NCBI GenBank assembly: GCA_003242255.1
Contig: QGUT01000006.1
Span: forward strand, 1 to 34,364
Origin: Bacillota bacterium
GTDB taxonomy: Bacteria > Bacillota > Thermosediminibacteria > Thermosediminibacterales > Thermosediminibacteraceae
Reading direction: 5' to 3'
DNA length: 34,364 nucleotides
The position numbers were made by a program, and so were the translations under genes. Of the stretch, positions 7,674-14,886 are shown in pieces (the stretch's first letter is position 1; each line of letters opens with the position of its first letter). The notes below the pieces were generated by a model. It had not been told where the DNA came from and made no database searches. It was given only the letters and a program-made list of their open reading frames with translations.

Positions 7674-8783
7674 TTGATAAAGTTTGAGAACATCACCAAA
7701 AAGTATGGCGACACCGAAGTCATAAAGGGAGTCAGCATGGAGATAAAAGACGGCGAATTCGTGGTACTGATAGGCCCCAGCGGTTGCGGCAAGACCACCT
7801 GCCTTAAAATGATAAACCGGCTCATCGAACCTTCTTCCGGGACCATATATATAGACGGGCAGGACATATCCAAGATGGACCCCATAGAACTGCGCCGCAA
7901 CATCGGCTACGTCATCCAGCAGATAGGGCTCTTCCCCCACATGACGGTAAGGCAGAACATCGAACTGGTGCCGCTTTTGAAGAAATGGCCCAAGGAGAAG
8001 AGGCTGAAGAGGGTAGAGGAACTCCTGAACCTGGTGGGGCTTCCCCCGGAACAGTACATGAACCGATTCCCCTCGGAACTTTCCGGCGGTCAGAGGCAGC
8101 GGGTGGGTGTGGCCCGGGCTCTGGCGTCGGACCCGGATATCATATTGATGGACGAACCTTTTAGCGCCATCGACCCCATCGCCCGCACCCAATTGCAGGA
8201 TGAACTCTACGAACTGCAGGAAAAACTAAAAAAGACGATAGTTTTCGTAACCCACGACATAGACGAGGCGTTGAAACTAGCCGACCGAATATGCATCATG
8301 AGAGATGGCACCGTGGTCCAGTTCGACACTCCCGAGGAGATACTGAAAAACCCCGCCAGCGAATTTGTGGAAAACCTCATAGGAAAAAAGCGCATCTGGA
8401 GAAAACCCGAGCTGGTATCGGTGAAGGACATAATGATAACCAATCCGGTCAAGGCGCTGCCCTCCAGGACTCTGGCCCAGGCAGTGGAAATCATGGCCGA
8501 AAGCGGGGTGGACAGCGTGCTGGTGGTGGATGGCAAAAACCGGCTCCTCGGCATCGTCACAGCGGAAAACATAAGGAAGAACAAGGATCGGGCCAAGAAG
8601 CTGGAGGAGATATACACCCGGGACCTCTACACGGTAAGGCCCGAGGCCTCGGTGGTAGAAGCCTTCAGGCTCATGTCCCAGAAGAAGATTGGCTACGTGC
8701 CGGTAGTGGATGAAGACAACGTGCTCCAGGGGCTGGTGACCCGCAGCACTCTGGTAAATTTATTGGGCGAAAATTTAGAATAG
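7674..8783 (+). CDS. Osmoprotectant ABC transporter, ATP-binding protein with tandem CBS domains (OpuCA-like)
   Basis: A 369-residue ATPase subunit for uptake of glycine betaine, carnitine, choline or related solutes. The TTG start at 7674 is chosen because AGGAGGT lies 7 nt upstream and the fold begins at MIKFENITKKYGD. It shows Walker A GPSGCGKT (34-41), signature LSGGQRQRVGVARAL, Walker B IILMDEPFSAID and the switch histidine in FVTHDIDEA. Two CBS domains follow at about 250-369. In Listeria OpuCA the CBS pair binds c-di-AMP, so similar control is possible here. It is first in a three-gene operon with a permease and a binding protein; the exact substrate cannot be told. Confidence 0.93.
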   Translation: MIKFENITKKYGDTEVIKGVSMEIKDGEFVVLIGPSGCGKTTCLKMINRLIEPSSGTIYIDGQDISKMDPIELRRNIGYVIQQIGLFPHMTVRQNIELVPLLKKWPKEKRLKRVEELLNLVGLPPEQYMNRFPSELSGGQRQRVGVARALASDPDIILMDEPFSAIDPIARTQLQDELYELQEKLKKTIVFVTHDIDEALKLADRICIMRDGTVVQFDTPEEILKNPASEFVENLIGKKRIWRKPELVSVKDIMITNPVKALPSRTLAQAVEIMAESGVDSVLVVDGKNRLLGIVTAENIRKNKDRAKKLEEIYTRDLYTVRPEASVVEAFRLMSQKKIGYVPVVDEDNVLQGLVTRSTLVNLLGENLE

Positions 8784-8800
8784 TAAAGGAGGGGAACCGG

Positions 8801-9442
8801 ATGGTAAGCGAATATGTAGATTTTATCGTTCAGCGGATGGACGACATACTGCTCTTTTCAGCCCAGCACCTGCAGCTTTCCTTTACGGCCATCCTCATCG
8901 CCATAGCCATAGGGGTGCCACTCGGCATAGTAATGATGATGCTTCCCAGAATTTCGCCGCTCATTTTGGGAATTTCCAACGCCGTTCAGGCCATGCCAAG
9001 TCTCGCTCTGATGGGGTTCATGGTCCCCCTTCTCGGCATAGGTTCGACCCCTTCCATAGTGATGGTGATCGTCTACGCCCTGCTTCCCATCATCAAGAAC
9101 ACCTACACGGGGCTTACCGGGATAGACAAGGCCATCATCGAAGCGGGCACCGGCATGGGCATGACTGAATTTCAATTGATGACCATGGTTCGGATACCTT
9201 TAGCCCTCCCCATAATAATGGCCGGCATCCGGATTTCGGCGGTAATGGCCGTGGGATACACCACCCTGGCGGCCCTCATAGGTGCCGGAGGTTTGGGGCA
9301 GCTTATATACAGGGGCATATCCATGGTGAACAGCAAGATGATACTGGCAGGGGCGGTGCCCGCCATGGTGCTGGCCCTGCTCATCGACCGGCTCTTTTCC
9401 TTCCTGGAAAGGCTGGTAACTCCAAAAGGCATTAAATTATAA
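8801..9442 (+). CDS. Osmoprotectant ABC transporter, permease (OpuCB-like)
   Basis: A 213-residue integral membrane protein with about five to six hydrophobic segments and the EAA-type cytoplasmic loop EAGTGMGMTEFQLMTMVRIP that docks to the ATPase. AAAGGAGG precedes the ATG, which lies 17 nt after the ATPase stop codon. Length and sequence fit the BPD_transp_1 permeases of the OpuC/ProW family. OpuB and OpuC of Bacillus have two different permeases flanking the binding protein; only one is present here, so the translocation pore is probably a homodimer. Confidence 0.92.
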   Translation: MVSEYVDFIVQRMDDILLFSAQHLQLSFTAILIAIAIGVPLGIVMMMLPRISPLILGISNAVQAMPSLALMGFMVPLLGIGSTPSIVMVIVYALLPIIKNTYTGLTGIDKAIIEAGTGMGMTEFQLMTMVRIPLALPIIMAGIRISAVMAVGYTTLAALIGAGGLGQLIYRGISMVNSKMILAGAVPAMVLALLIDRLFSFLERLVTPKGIKL

Positions 9443-9458
9443 AAAGGAGGCGATCATA

Positions 9459-10364
9459 TTGAAAAAAATTGCGGTTCTGGTATCGGCGTTTCTCATCCTT
9501 ACTCTGGTCGCCGGGTGCGGCGGCGGAGGCAATAAAGCCCAGGACACCATCGTGATAGGCTCCAAAAACTTCACCGAACAGATCCTGATAGCCAACATCG
9601 TGGCCGACCTCATTGAAGCCCATACGGATTTGAAGGTCGAGCGCAAGACGGGCCTCGGAGGCACCAGCGTGTGCTTTGAGGCCATAAAGCGCGGAGGGAA
9701 AAACGGAGGCATCGACACCTACGTGGAATACACCGGCACGGGCCTGGTGAACCTCCTCGGTAAGGACCCCGTGACCGACCCCGACGAGGCTTACCGGATA
9801 GTTGCGGAGGAATTCAAAAAACAGTGGAACCTGGTGTGGATGAAGCCCATCGGCTTTAACAACACCTATACTCTCGCCGTTAAAAAATCCTTCGCCGAAG
9901 AAAGGGGATTGAAGACCTTCTCGGACCTGGCCAAAATCAGCAACGAGCTCGTCCTCGGCGGCAGCATGGAATTCCTGGAAAGGCCCGACGGCTATCCGGG
10001 CTTAAAGAAACTCTACAACTTTAACTTTAAGGATGCCAAATCCATGGACCCGGGCCTGATGTACACCGCCATAGACAAGGACGAGGTCCAGGTCATCAGC
10101 GCATTTGCCACCGACGGCCTTCTGGTCCGCTATAACCTCCAGATCCTGGAGGACGACAAGCAGTTCTTCCCGCCATACCACGCGGCGGTGCTCATCCGGC
10201 AGGACGTCCTGGAAAAATACCCCGAACTGGAAGAGATCTTGAACAAGCTGGCCGACAAGATCTCGGATGAACAGATGCAAAAATTAAATTACCAGGTGGA
10301 CGGCGAAGGCAAGGACCCCTCCCAAGTATCTAAAGAATTTTTAAAAGAGGCGGGATTAATTTAA
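9459..10364 (+). CDS. Osmoprotectant ABC transporter, substrate-binding lipoprotein (OpuCC-like)
   Basis: A 301-residue lipoprotein with a type II signal peptide (lysines 2-3, hydrophobic core, lipobox LVAGC with Cys20). The mature part begins with the family hallmark TIVIGSKNFTEQ and continues with GGIDTYVEYTGTGL, both typical of OpuAC/ProX-type binding proteins for quaternary ammonium compounds. The TTG start at 9459 has AAGGAGG 8 nt upstream and lies 16 nt past the permease stop codon. It delivers the solute to the permease at the outer face of the membrane. No terminator hairpin follows; the next promoter starts within about 10 nt. Confidence 0.93.
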   Translation: MKKIAVLVSAFLILTLVAGCGGGGNKAQDTIVIGSKNFTEQILIANIVADLIEAHTDLKVERKTGLGGTSVCFEAIKRGGKNGGIDTYVEYTGTGLVNLLGKDPVTDPDEAYRIVAEEFKKQWNLVWMKPIGFNNTYTLAVKKSFAEERGLKTFSDLAKISNELVLGGSMEFLERPDGYPGLKKLYNFNFKDAKSMDPGLMYTAIDKDEVQVISAFATDGLLVRYNLQILEDDKQFFPPYHAAVLIRQDVLEKYPELEEILNKLADKISDEQMQKLNYQVDGEGKDPSQVSKEFLKEAGLI

Positions 10365-10372
10365 AAAAATCA

Positions 10373-10401
10373 TTGACATAAAATAAAAAGGCTGTTAATA
10401 T
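10373..10401 (+). promoter_or_regulatory. Sigma-A promoter of the methionine uptake operon
   Basis: TTGACA (10373-10378) and TAATAT (10396-10401) are 17 bp apart, placing the transcript start about 20 nt before the riboswitch aptamer. Confidence 0.7.
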
Positions 10402-10428
10402 TTTAATCATAAAACCGAATAGTAAAAA

Positions 10429-10545
10429 CTCTTATCGAGAGCAGGTGGAGGGACTGGCCCGATGAAACCCGGCAACCGGCAACTGCTTAAGGCAGTTGCA
10501 GCGGTGCTAATTCCAGCAGAACTTTAAGGTTCTGGCAGATAAGAG
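10429..10545 (+). ncRNA. SAM-I (S-box) riboswitch aptamer
   Basis: The region carries the S-box core: P1 CTCTTAT (10429-10435) paired with ATAAGAG (10539-10545), the GAGGGACTGGCCCGATGAAAC segment and CCCGGCAACC. A P3 arm (GCAACTGC with GCAGTTGC) and a P4 arm (CAGAACTTTAAGGTTCTG) are also visible. The aptamer binds S-adenosylmethionine and switches transcription off when SAM is abundant. It controls the metNIQ-racemase operon. Confidence 0.96.
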
Positions 10546-10587
10546 GATTTCAAAAACCCTCTTCGCGCTGTCAGAAGGGGGTTTTTT
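10541..10587 (+). terminator. Riboswitch expression platform: terminator and competing antiterminator
   Basis: The terminator pairs AAAAACCC/CTTC (10552-10564) with GAAG/GGGTTTTT (10574-10587) and ends in a T run. The antiterminator pairs AAGAGG (10541-10546, the 3' strand of P1) with CCTCTT (10558-10563), excluding both P1 and the terminator. This gives a SAM-off switch. Confidence 0.88.
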
Positions 10588-10619
10588 GTTGCAATTTTTG
10601 GGAGGGGAGGGATTTTGTT

Positions 10620-11654
10620 TTGATACGGATAAGGGACCTCACTAAGGTGTACAATTCGGCCTCGGGACCCGTAAAAGCCCTCGACGGCATCAACCTGGAC
10701 ATCGAGAAGGGGGACATTTTCGGGATCATAGGCCTGAGCGGCGCCGGAAAGAGCACCCTGCTCCGGTGCATCAATCTACTGGAAAAGCCCACCTCCGGCT
10801 CCATCGAAATCGACGGTGTGGAGATGACCAGCCTCTCACCGCGAGAATTAAAAGAAATGCGAAAGAAAATCGGCATGATTTTCCAGCATTTCAACTTGCT
10901 TTCTTCCCGGACGGTGTGGGGCAACGTGGCCTTTCCGCTGGAGATAGCCGGCTTCGACAGGAAGGCCATCGACGAAAAGGTAAGCAAACTTTTAGAGCTT
11001 GTAGGCCTTTCCGACAAGGCAAAGGCCTATCCCTCGCAGCTTTCGGGAGGGCAAAAGCAGAGGGTGGGCATTGCGAGGGCTCTAGCCTGCGACCCGACGG
11101 TGCTCCTCTGCGACGAAGCGACGTCGGCCCTGGACCCGGAGACCACCCTTTCGATCCTGAAGCTTCTCAAAGACATCAACGAAAAGTTAGGGATCACCAT
11201 GGTGGTGGTGACCCACGAGATGAACGTGATAAAGCAGATATGCAACAAGGTGGCGGTCATAGAAAGAAGCCGGGTGGTGGAGCAGGGCACGACTTTCGAA
11301 GTATTTTCGAGGCCCAAAACCCAGACCGCCCGGAACTTCTTAAAGTCGGTCCTCATCAACGAGATCCCGGAAGAGCTCAAGACCAAGATAAAGGCTTTAA
11401 ACGGGAATCTGGCCGAGGGGCGGGTGGTCAAGATCGGATTTTTCGGCGAGACCACCGGAAAGCCCATCCTCTCGGAGGTCGTGAAAAAATACGACGTGAA
11501 CGCCAATATCCTCTTCGGAAACATAGACCACATCCAGGGCGTTCCCTTCGGAACTCTGGTGGTGCAGTTTGAAGGAAAAAACGGCACCGCCGACAGGGCC
11601 CTCGGTCACCTGCGGGAATTGGGTCTGGACGTGGAGGTGATGGAAATTGGCTGA
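10620..11654 (+). CDS. metN: Methionine ABC transporter, ATP-binding protein
   Basis: A 344-residue ATPase of the methionine uptake transporter. Start TTG at 10620 lies downstream of GGAGGGGAGG and at the family start MIRIRDLTKVY. Walker A GLSGAGKS (38-45), signature LSGGQKQRVGIARAL, Walker B VLLCDEATSALD and the His switch VVTHEMNV are all present. The C-terminal NIL domain (about 265-344) is the methionine-binding, transinhibition domain typical of MetN. The SAM-I riboswitch upstream confirms its pathway. Its stop overlaps the metI start by 8 nt. Confidence 0.97.
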   Translation: MIRIRDLTKVYNSASGPVKALDGINLDIEKGDIFGIIGLSGAGKSTLLRCINLLEKPTSGSIEIDGVEMTSLSPRELKEMRKKIGMIFQHFNLLSSRTVWGNVAFPLEIAGFDRKAIDEKVSKLLELVGLSDKAKAYPSQLSGGQKQRVGIARALACDPTVLLCDEATSALDPETTLSILKLLKDINEKLGITMVVVTHEMNVIKQICNKVAVIERSRVVEQGTTFEVFSRPKTQTARNFLKSVLINEIPEELKTKIKALNGNLAEGRVVKIGFFGETTGKPILSEVVKKYDVNANILFGNIDHIQGVPFGTLVVQFEGKNGTADRALGHLRELGLDVEVMEIG

Positions 11655-12300
11655 AACGGCAAGGCTCCTCTGGAGTGCGACCGTCGAGAGCATCTACATG
11701 GTGGCGGTGTCGGTGGTCATAGCATCCCTATTCGGCATCCCCCTAGGAATCCTGCTCTACTCCACCGACCGGGGGCGGATTCTGGAAAAGGATTGGCTGA
11801 ACAAAATCCTGGGGGTCATCGTCAACATATTCCGCTCCATCCCTTTCGTGATTTTGCTCATAATGCTGATCCCCTTTACCCGGTGGCTGGTGGGAAAAAC
11901 CATAGGCACCACCGCTGCCATAGTTCCCCTTTCGGTGGCAGCCATACCTTTCATGGGAAGGATCACCGAATCGGCCCTGCGCGAGGTTGACCGCGGCGTC
12001 ATCGAGGCGGCCCAGGCCATGGGGGCGTCTCCTCTTCAGGTCATAACCAAAGTTTTAATCCCCGAGGCCCTGCCCTCGATAGCCGCAGGAATTACGATTA
12101 CCGCCATAAACCTGGTGGGCTATTCCGCCATGGCGGGCGTGATAGGAGGTGGTGGACTGGGAGACCTGGCCGTGCGGTACGGATATCAGCGCTTCATGCT
12201 GGACATAACGCTCTACACCGTAGCCATACTGGTGGTCATGGTGCAGCTCATCCAGGTGCTCGGTGATCTGGTGGTAAAACACCTTTCCCGGCACCGCTGA
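11647..12300 (+). CDS. metI: Methionine ABC transporter, permease
   Basis: A 217-residue membrane protein with about five transmembrane segments and the ATPase-docking loop EAAQAMGASPLQVITKVLIP. It begins at TTG 11647, inside the last codons of metN, with GAGGTGA just upstream, so translation is probably coupled. Length and sequence fit MetI, which forms the homodimeric channel of the MetNI complex. Confidence 0.96.
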   Translation: MAETARLLWSATVESIYMVAVSVVIASLFGIPLGILLYSTDRGRILEKDWLNKILGVIVNIFRSIPFVILLIMLIPFTRWLVGKTIGTTAAIVPLSVAAIPFMGRITESALREVDRGVIEAAQAMGASPLQVITKVLIPEALPSIAAGITITAINLVGYSAMAGVIGGGGLGDLAVRYGYQRFMLDITLYTVAILVVMVQLIQVLGDLVVKHLSRHR

Positions 12301-12337
12301 TAAACAAAAATTTAAACTTTTAAGGAGGGAGTTGGAA

Positions 12338-13186
12338 TTGAAAATCAAAAAATTCCTTTCGATCCTTTTAGCTTTCAGCATCCTGGCCTTACTCCTTGCG
12401 GGATGCGGTCAAAATCAGTCGGCCACCCAGTCGGCCGGCGATTCATCGGGCGGCACTGATAATCAAAAAGTGACCATCAAGGTCGGCGCGTCTCCCGTGC
12501 CCCATGCCGAGATCCTGCAAGTTGTAAAGCCGATCCTGGAAAAGGAAGGTATTGAGCTTCAAATCGTGGAATTTACCGACTACGTCCAGCCCAACCTGAA
12601 GCTGGCGGAAAATGAACTGGACGCCAACTACTTCCAGCACATCCCGTACCTCGAATCGTTTTCTAAGGAACATAACCTGTCGCTGACCTATACTGCCAAG
12701 GTCCACATCGAGCCGATGGGGGCTTATTCCCAGAAGATCAAGAGCCTGGACGAACTGAAGGACGGGGCCACCGTCGCCATCCCCAACGACCCGACCAACG
12801 GCGGAAGAGCTCTGCTGCTCCTGCAGAGGGCGGGACTCGTCAAATTGAACCCCGACGCCGGCATAAACGCCACGGTGAACGACATAGTGGAAAATCCGAA
12901 GAACCTCAAGATAACCGAACTGGAAGCTGCCACTCTCCCCAGGGTGCTGCCGGACGTGGACCTGGCTGTAATCAACACCAACTACGCCCTGGAAGCAGGC
13001 CTCGTGCCCACGAAGGACGCCTTGGTCATTGAAGATGCCAACTCGCCTTACGTAAACGTCCTGGTGGTAAGGCAGGGGGATGAATCCAGGCCCGAACTTC
13101 AGAAACTGGCCGAAGCCCTGACTTCCGATGAAGTTAAAAAGTTCATCGAGGAGAAATACCAGGGAGCCGTGGTGCCCGCATTTTAA
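12338..13186 (+). CDS. metQ: Methionine-binding lipoprotein (NlpA family)
   Basis: A 282-residue lipoprotein with signal peptide and lipobox LLAGC (Cys23), followed by a Ser/Gly/Gln-rich linker and the NlpA-family fold (KVGASPVPHAEIL, later DANYFQHIPYL and the conserved IPNDPTNGGRAL). TTG 12338 is preferred over the in-frame TTG at 12332 because AGGAGG lies 9 nt before it rather than 3. It captures methionine for MetNI. E. coli MetQ also takes D-methionine, which matters for the racemase-family gene that follows after 16 nt. Confidence 0.95.
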   Translation: MKIKKFLSILLAFSILALLLAGCGQNQSATQSAGDSSGGTDNQKVTIKVGASPVPHAEILQVVKPILEKEGIELQIVEFTDYVQPNLKLAENELDANYFQHIPYLESFSKEHNLSLTYTAKVHIEPMGAYSQKIKSLDELKDGATVAIPNDPTNGGRALLLLQRAGLVKLNPDAGINATVNDIVENPKNLKITELEAATLPRVLPDVDLAVINTNYALEAGLVPTKDALVIEDANSPYVNVLVVRQGDESRPELQKLAEALTSDEVKKFIEEKYQGAVVPAF

Positions 13187-13202
13187 AGAGCGGAGTGATA
13201 GG

Positions 13203-13838
13203 ATGAAAACTTTTGGCGTCATCGCCGGAACGCCCCAGGATACCCGGATGGGCGTGGAATTCCTCAAGAAAAAGGGGCTCGACGCGGTGGGAATTCCGAC
13301 CGCATCGAGCCCCGAAGAGCAAAATCTGCTGCAGTACCAGAGGGCCGGTGCCCTCACCCAAAAGGTGATCGACATTATCGGTGAGTTCCACAAAAAAGAT
13401 ATAAACAGTATCATTATCTACTGCAATTCTCTCTCGGCAGCCCTGGACCTGGACCTCGTAAAGAGTCGGTGCCCCGCTTCCACCATATTAACACCGCTCG
13501 AAGCTTACCGCAACCTGGCATCCAGGTACAGCCGCCTGGTTGTATGGGCTGCCAACGCTCAGTGCCTCAAGGTCATAGAAGGAATCCTATACGACAGCAA
13601 CCCGTCCATCCGGATCATCGGAGTTACCCTCCTCCCGATGGTGAGCGCCATCGAAAAGTTGCTGCCGCCAGAAGACATCTTCGAGGAATTCGGCCTGTCC
13701 TGTTTATTGCCCCGGAACTTCAGGGCCGAGGGTCTGGTGCTCGGCTGCACCCATTTCCCCTATTTGAAAGAAATTCTGGAAGAAAGGCTCGACGTAAAAG
13801 TCATCGACCCGATGGAGGAACTTTTAACATCAATTTGA
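13203..13838 (+). CDS. Aspartate/glutamate racemase superfamily protein in the methionine operon
   Basis: A 211-residue protein starting at ATG 13203, 16 nt after metQ, with a modest GAGCGGAGTG ribosome site. Both cysteine motifs of the superfamily are present: IIIYCNSLSA (Cys74) and LVLGCTHFP (Cys182), so a cofactor-independent racemase or isomerase mechanism is possible. The N-terminus (FGVIAGTPQDT) differs from the usual GGMGP, and it is clearly distinct from the MurI encoded at 16247-17056. As last gene of a SAM-controlled methionine uptake operon it may act on an imported D-amino acid, but the substrate is not known from sequence. Its end overlaps asparaginase by 38 bp on the opposite strand. 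Confidence 0.85.
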   Translation: MKTFGVIAGTPQDTRMGVEFLKKKGLDAVGIPTASSPEEQNLLQYQRAGALTQKVIDIIGEFHKKDINSIIIYCNSLSAALDLDLVKSRCPASTILTPLEAYRNLASRYSRLVVWAANAQCLKVIEGILYDSNPSIRIIGVTLLPMVSAIEKLLPPEDIFEEFGLSCLLPRNFRAEGLVLGCTHFPYLKEILEERLDVKVIDPMEELLTSI

Positions 13839-14817
13839 CCAGGGCCGCCTCTCTGGTGTCCAGGCCCGTCGGGACGGCACCGGCCTCCAGGGCTTTTACC
13901 CCTACTTCGTAGAGGGTGAGGTCCACCCCTTCAAAGGGCACCTGGGTGGTGACGGCTACGTTAATCCCTGAATTTATGAGCTCCCGGATGGCGGGCAGCA
14001 GGTCCCGCGGCGGCCGGAAGGTCACGCCCCCGGCTCCGAAGCTCTCCAGGAGCACCGAATGGTAGCCCCTTTCCTTAGCGAGGAGCAGCACCTCCGGCTC
14101 GATGCCGGGGTAGAGCTTCACGAGCAGCACTTTAGGATCGAGCCTGTCGTAGAGAAATACAGGGCGGGCTTCATCGGGGGTTACCCCCTCCTTTTCGGCG
14201 AGGCTCTTCCAAACTTCCGCGATCCGCTCCCCTTCGTTTCTGAGGGCTTGCTCGTCCCACTCCACGGCCCCTTCCCGAACCCTGCCGGCGCACGGCGCGT
14301 TGACGCTCCAGAAGGCGTCGAAGCTCATGGTTTTCATCTTGCTCGCCCTGTCGCCGAAAAGAACCAGGCCGTCGAAGACCACGAAAACCCCGGGCCTGCC
14401 TGAGGCGGCTACGACGAAGCTGTCGATCAGATTTTTGCGGGCGTCGTTTTCTTCCTCGCCGATGGACTTCTGGGCCCCGGTCAGCACCACGGGCTTTTTA
14501 AGGTAGGCGAGCATGTAGGTCAGCGCCGCGGCGGTGTACGCCATGGTGTCGGTGCCGTGGGACACCACGACTCCATCGAACTCCGAAAGGGCATCGGCCA
14601 CAGCCCTCGCTATGGTGACCCAGTCCTCGGGCTGCATGTTGGAACTGTCAATGTTCATGATGAGTTTGCCTTCGATCTGGGCAATTTCCGAAAGTTCCGG
14701 CACGAAGTTCAGCATCTCTTTTTCTGTAAAGGCGGGCCTCAAGCCCTCGGGGCCTGGCACCGACGCGATGGTGCCGCCCGTCGCCAGAAACGCTATTTTT
14801 TTCTTTACTGCTTCCAC
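13801..14817 (-). CDS. L-asparaginase (bacterial/archaeal AnsA-type)
   Basis: A 338-residue amidohydrolase converting asparagine to aspartate and ammonia. GTG 14817 is chosen because AAGGAGG lies 7-8 nt upstream; a GTG at 14838 has no ribosome site. Catalytic elements are visible: nucleophile Thr16 in ATGGTIAS, the DSSNM substrate loop, the HGTDTMAYTA motif and the lysine in TGAQKS. No signal peptide, so it is cytoplasmic. It follows a DAACS transporter gene on the same strand, giving a plausible uptake-and-hydrolysis pair for asparagine. Its 3' end overlaps the racemase-family gene, and no minus-strand terminator was found after it. Side activity on glutamine cannot be excluded. Confidence 0.92.
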   Translation of the reverse strand: MEAVKKKIAFLATGGTIASVPGPEGLRPAFTEKEMLNFVPELSEIAQIEGKLIMNIDSSNMQPEDWVTIARAVADALSEFDGVVVSHGTDTMAYTAAALTYMLAYLKKPVVLTGAQKSIGEEENDARKNLIDSFVVAASGRPGVFVVFDGLVLFGDRASKMKTMSFDAFWSVNAPCAGRVREGAVEWDEQALRNEGERIAEVWKSLAEKEGVTPDEARPVFLYDRLDPKVLLVKLYPGIEPEVLLLAKERGYHSVLLESFGAGGVTFRPPRDLLPAIRELINSGINVAVTTQVPFEGVDLTLYEVGVKALEAGAVPTGLDTREAALVKLMLKVPPSGR

Positions 14818-14841
14818 AGCCTTTCCTCCTTCTACCACATT

Positions 14842-14876
14842 AAGCCGCCGGCTGCAGCCGGCGGCTTTTTTATTTT
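14842..14876 (+). terminator. Strong plus-strand intrinsic terminator upstream of asparaginase
   Basis: A perfect palindrome with 13-bp arms (14842-14854 and 14855-14867) is followed on the plus strand by TTTTTTATTTT. On the minus strand the hairpin is followed only by TTAATGTGG, so it is not a good terminator for the symporter gene. On the plus strand the nearest upstream genes are the methionine operon, 1 kb away across asparaginase. Confidence 0.8.
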
Positions 14877-14886
14877 GCCCTAACTT

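Noticed and set aside
10365..10428. Terminator of the osmoprotectant operon
   Set aside because: No stable hairpin with T-run was found between the binding-protein stop and the methionine promoter; only AT-rich sequence is present.
13128..13202. Extended start of the racemase-family gene into metQ
   Set aside because: The frame is open, but ATG 13203 has a ribosome site and matches the family N-terminus, while the upstream part has neither.
12443..13414. Minus-strand open frame of about 320 codons across metQ and the racemase-family gene
   Set aside because: metQ and the racemase have clear family motifs, ribosome sites and an operon promoter; the reverse frame has no recognisable domain.
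14842..14867. Hairpin as minus-strand terminator between the symporter and asparaginase
   Set aside because: On the minus strand it is followed by TTAATGTGG rather than a T-run, while on the plus strand it has TTTTTTATTTT. The two genes are therefore kept as one possible operon.
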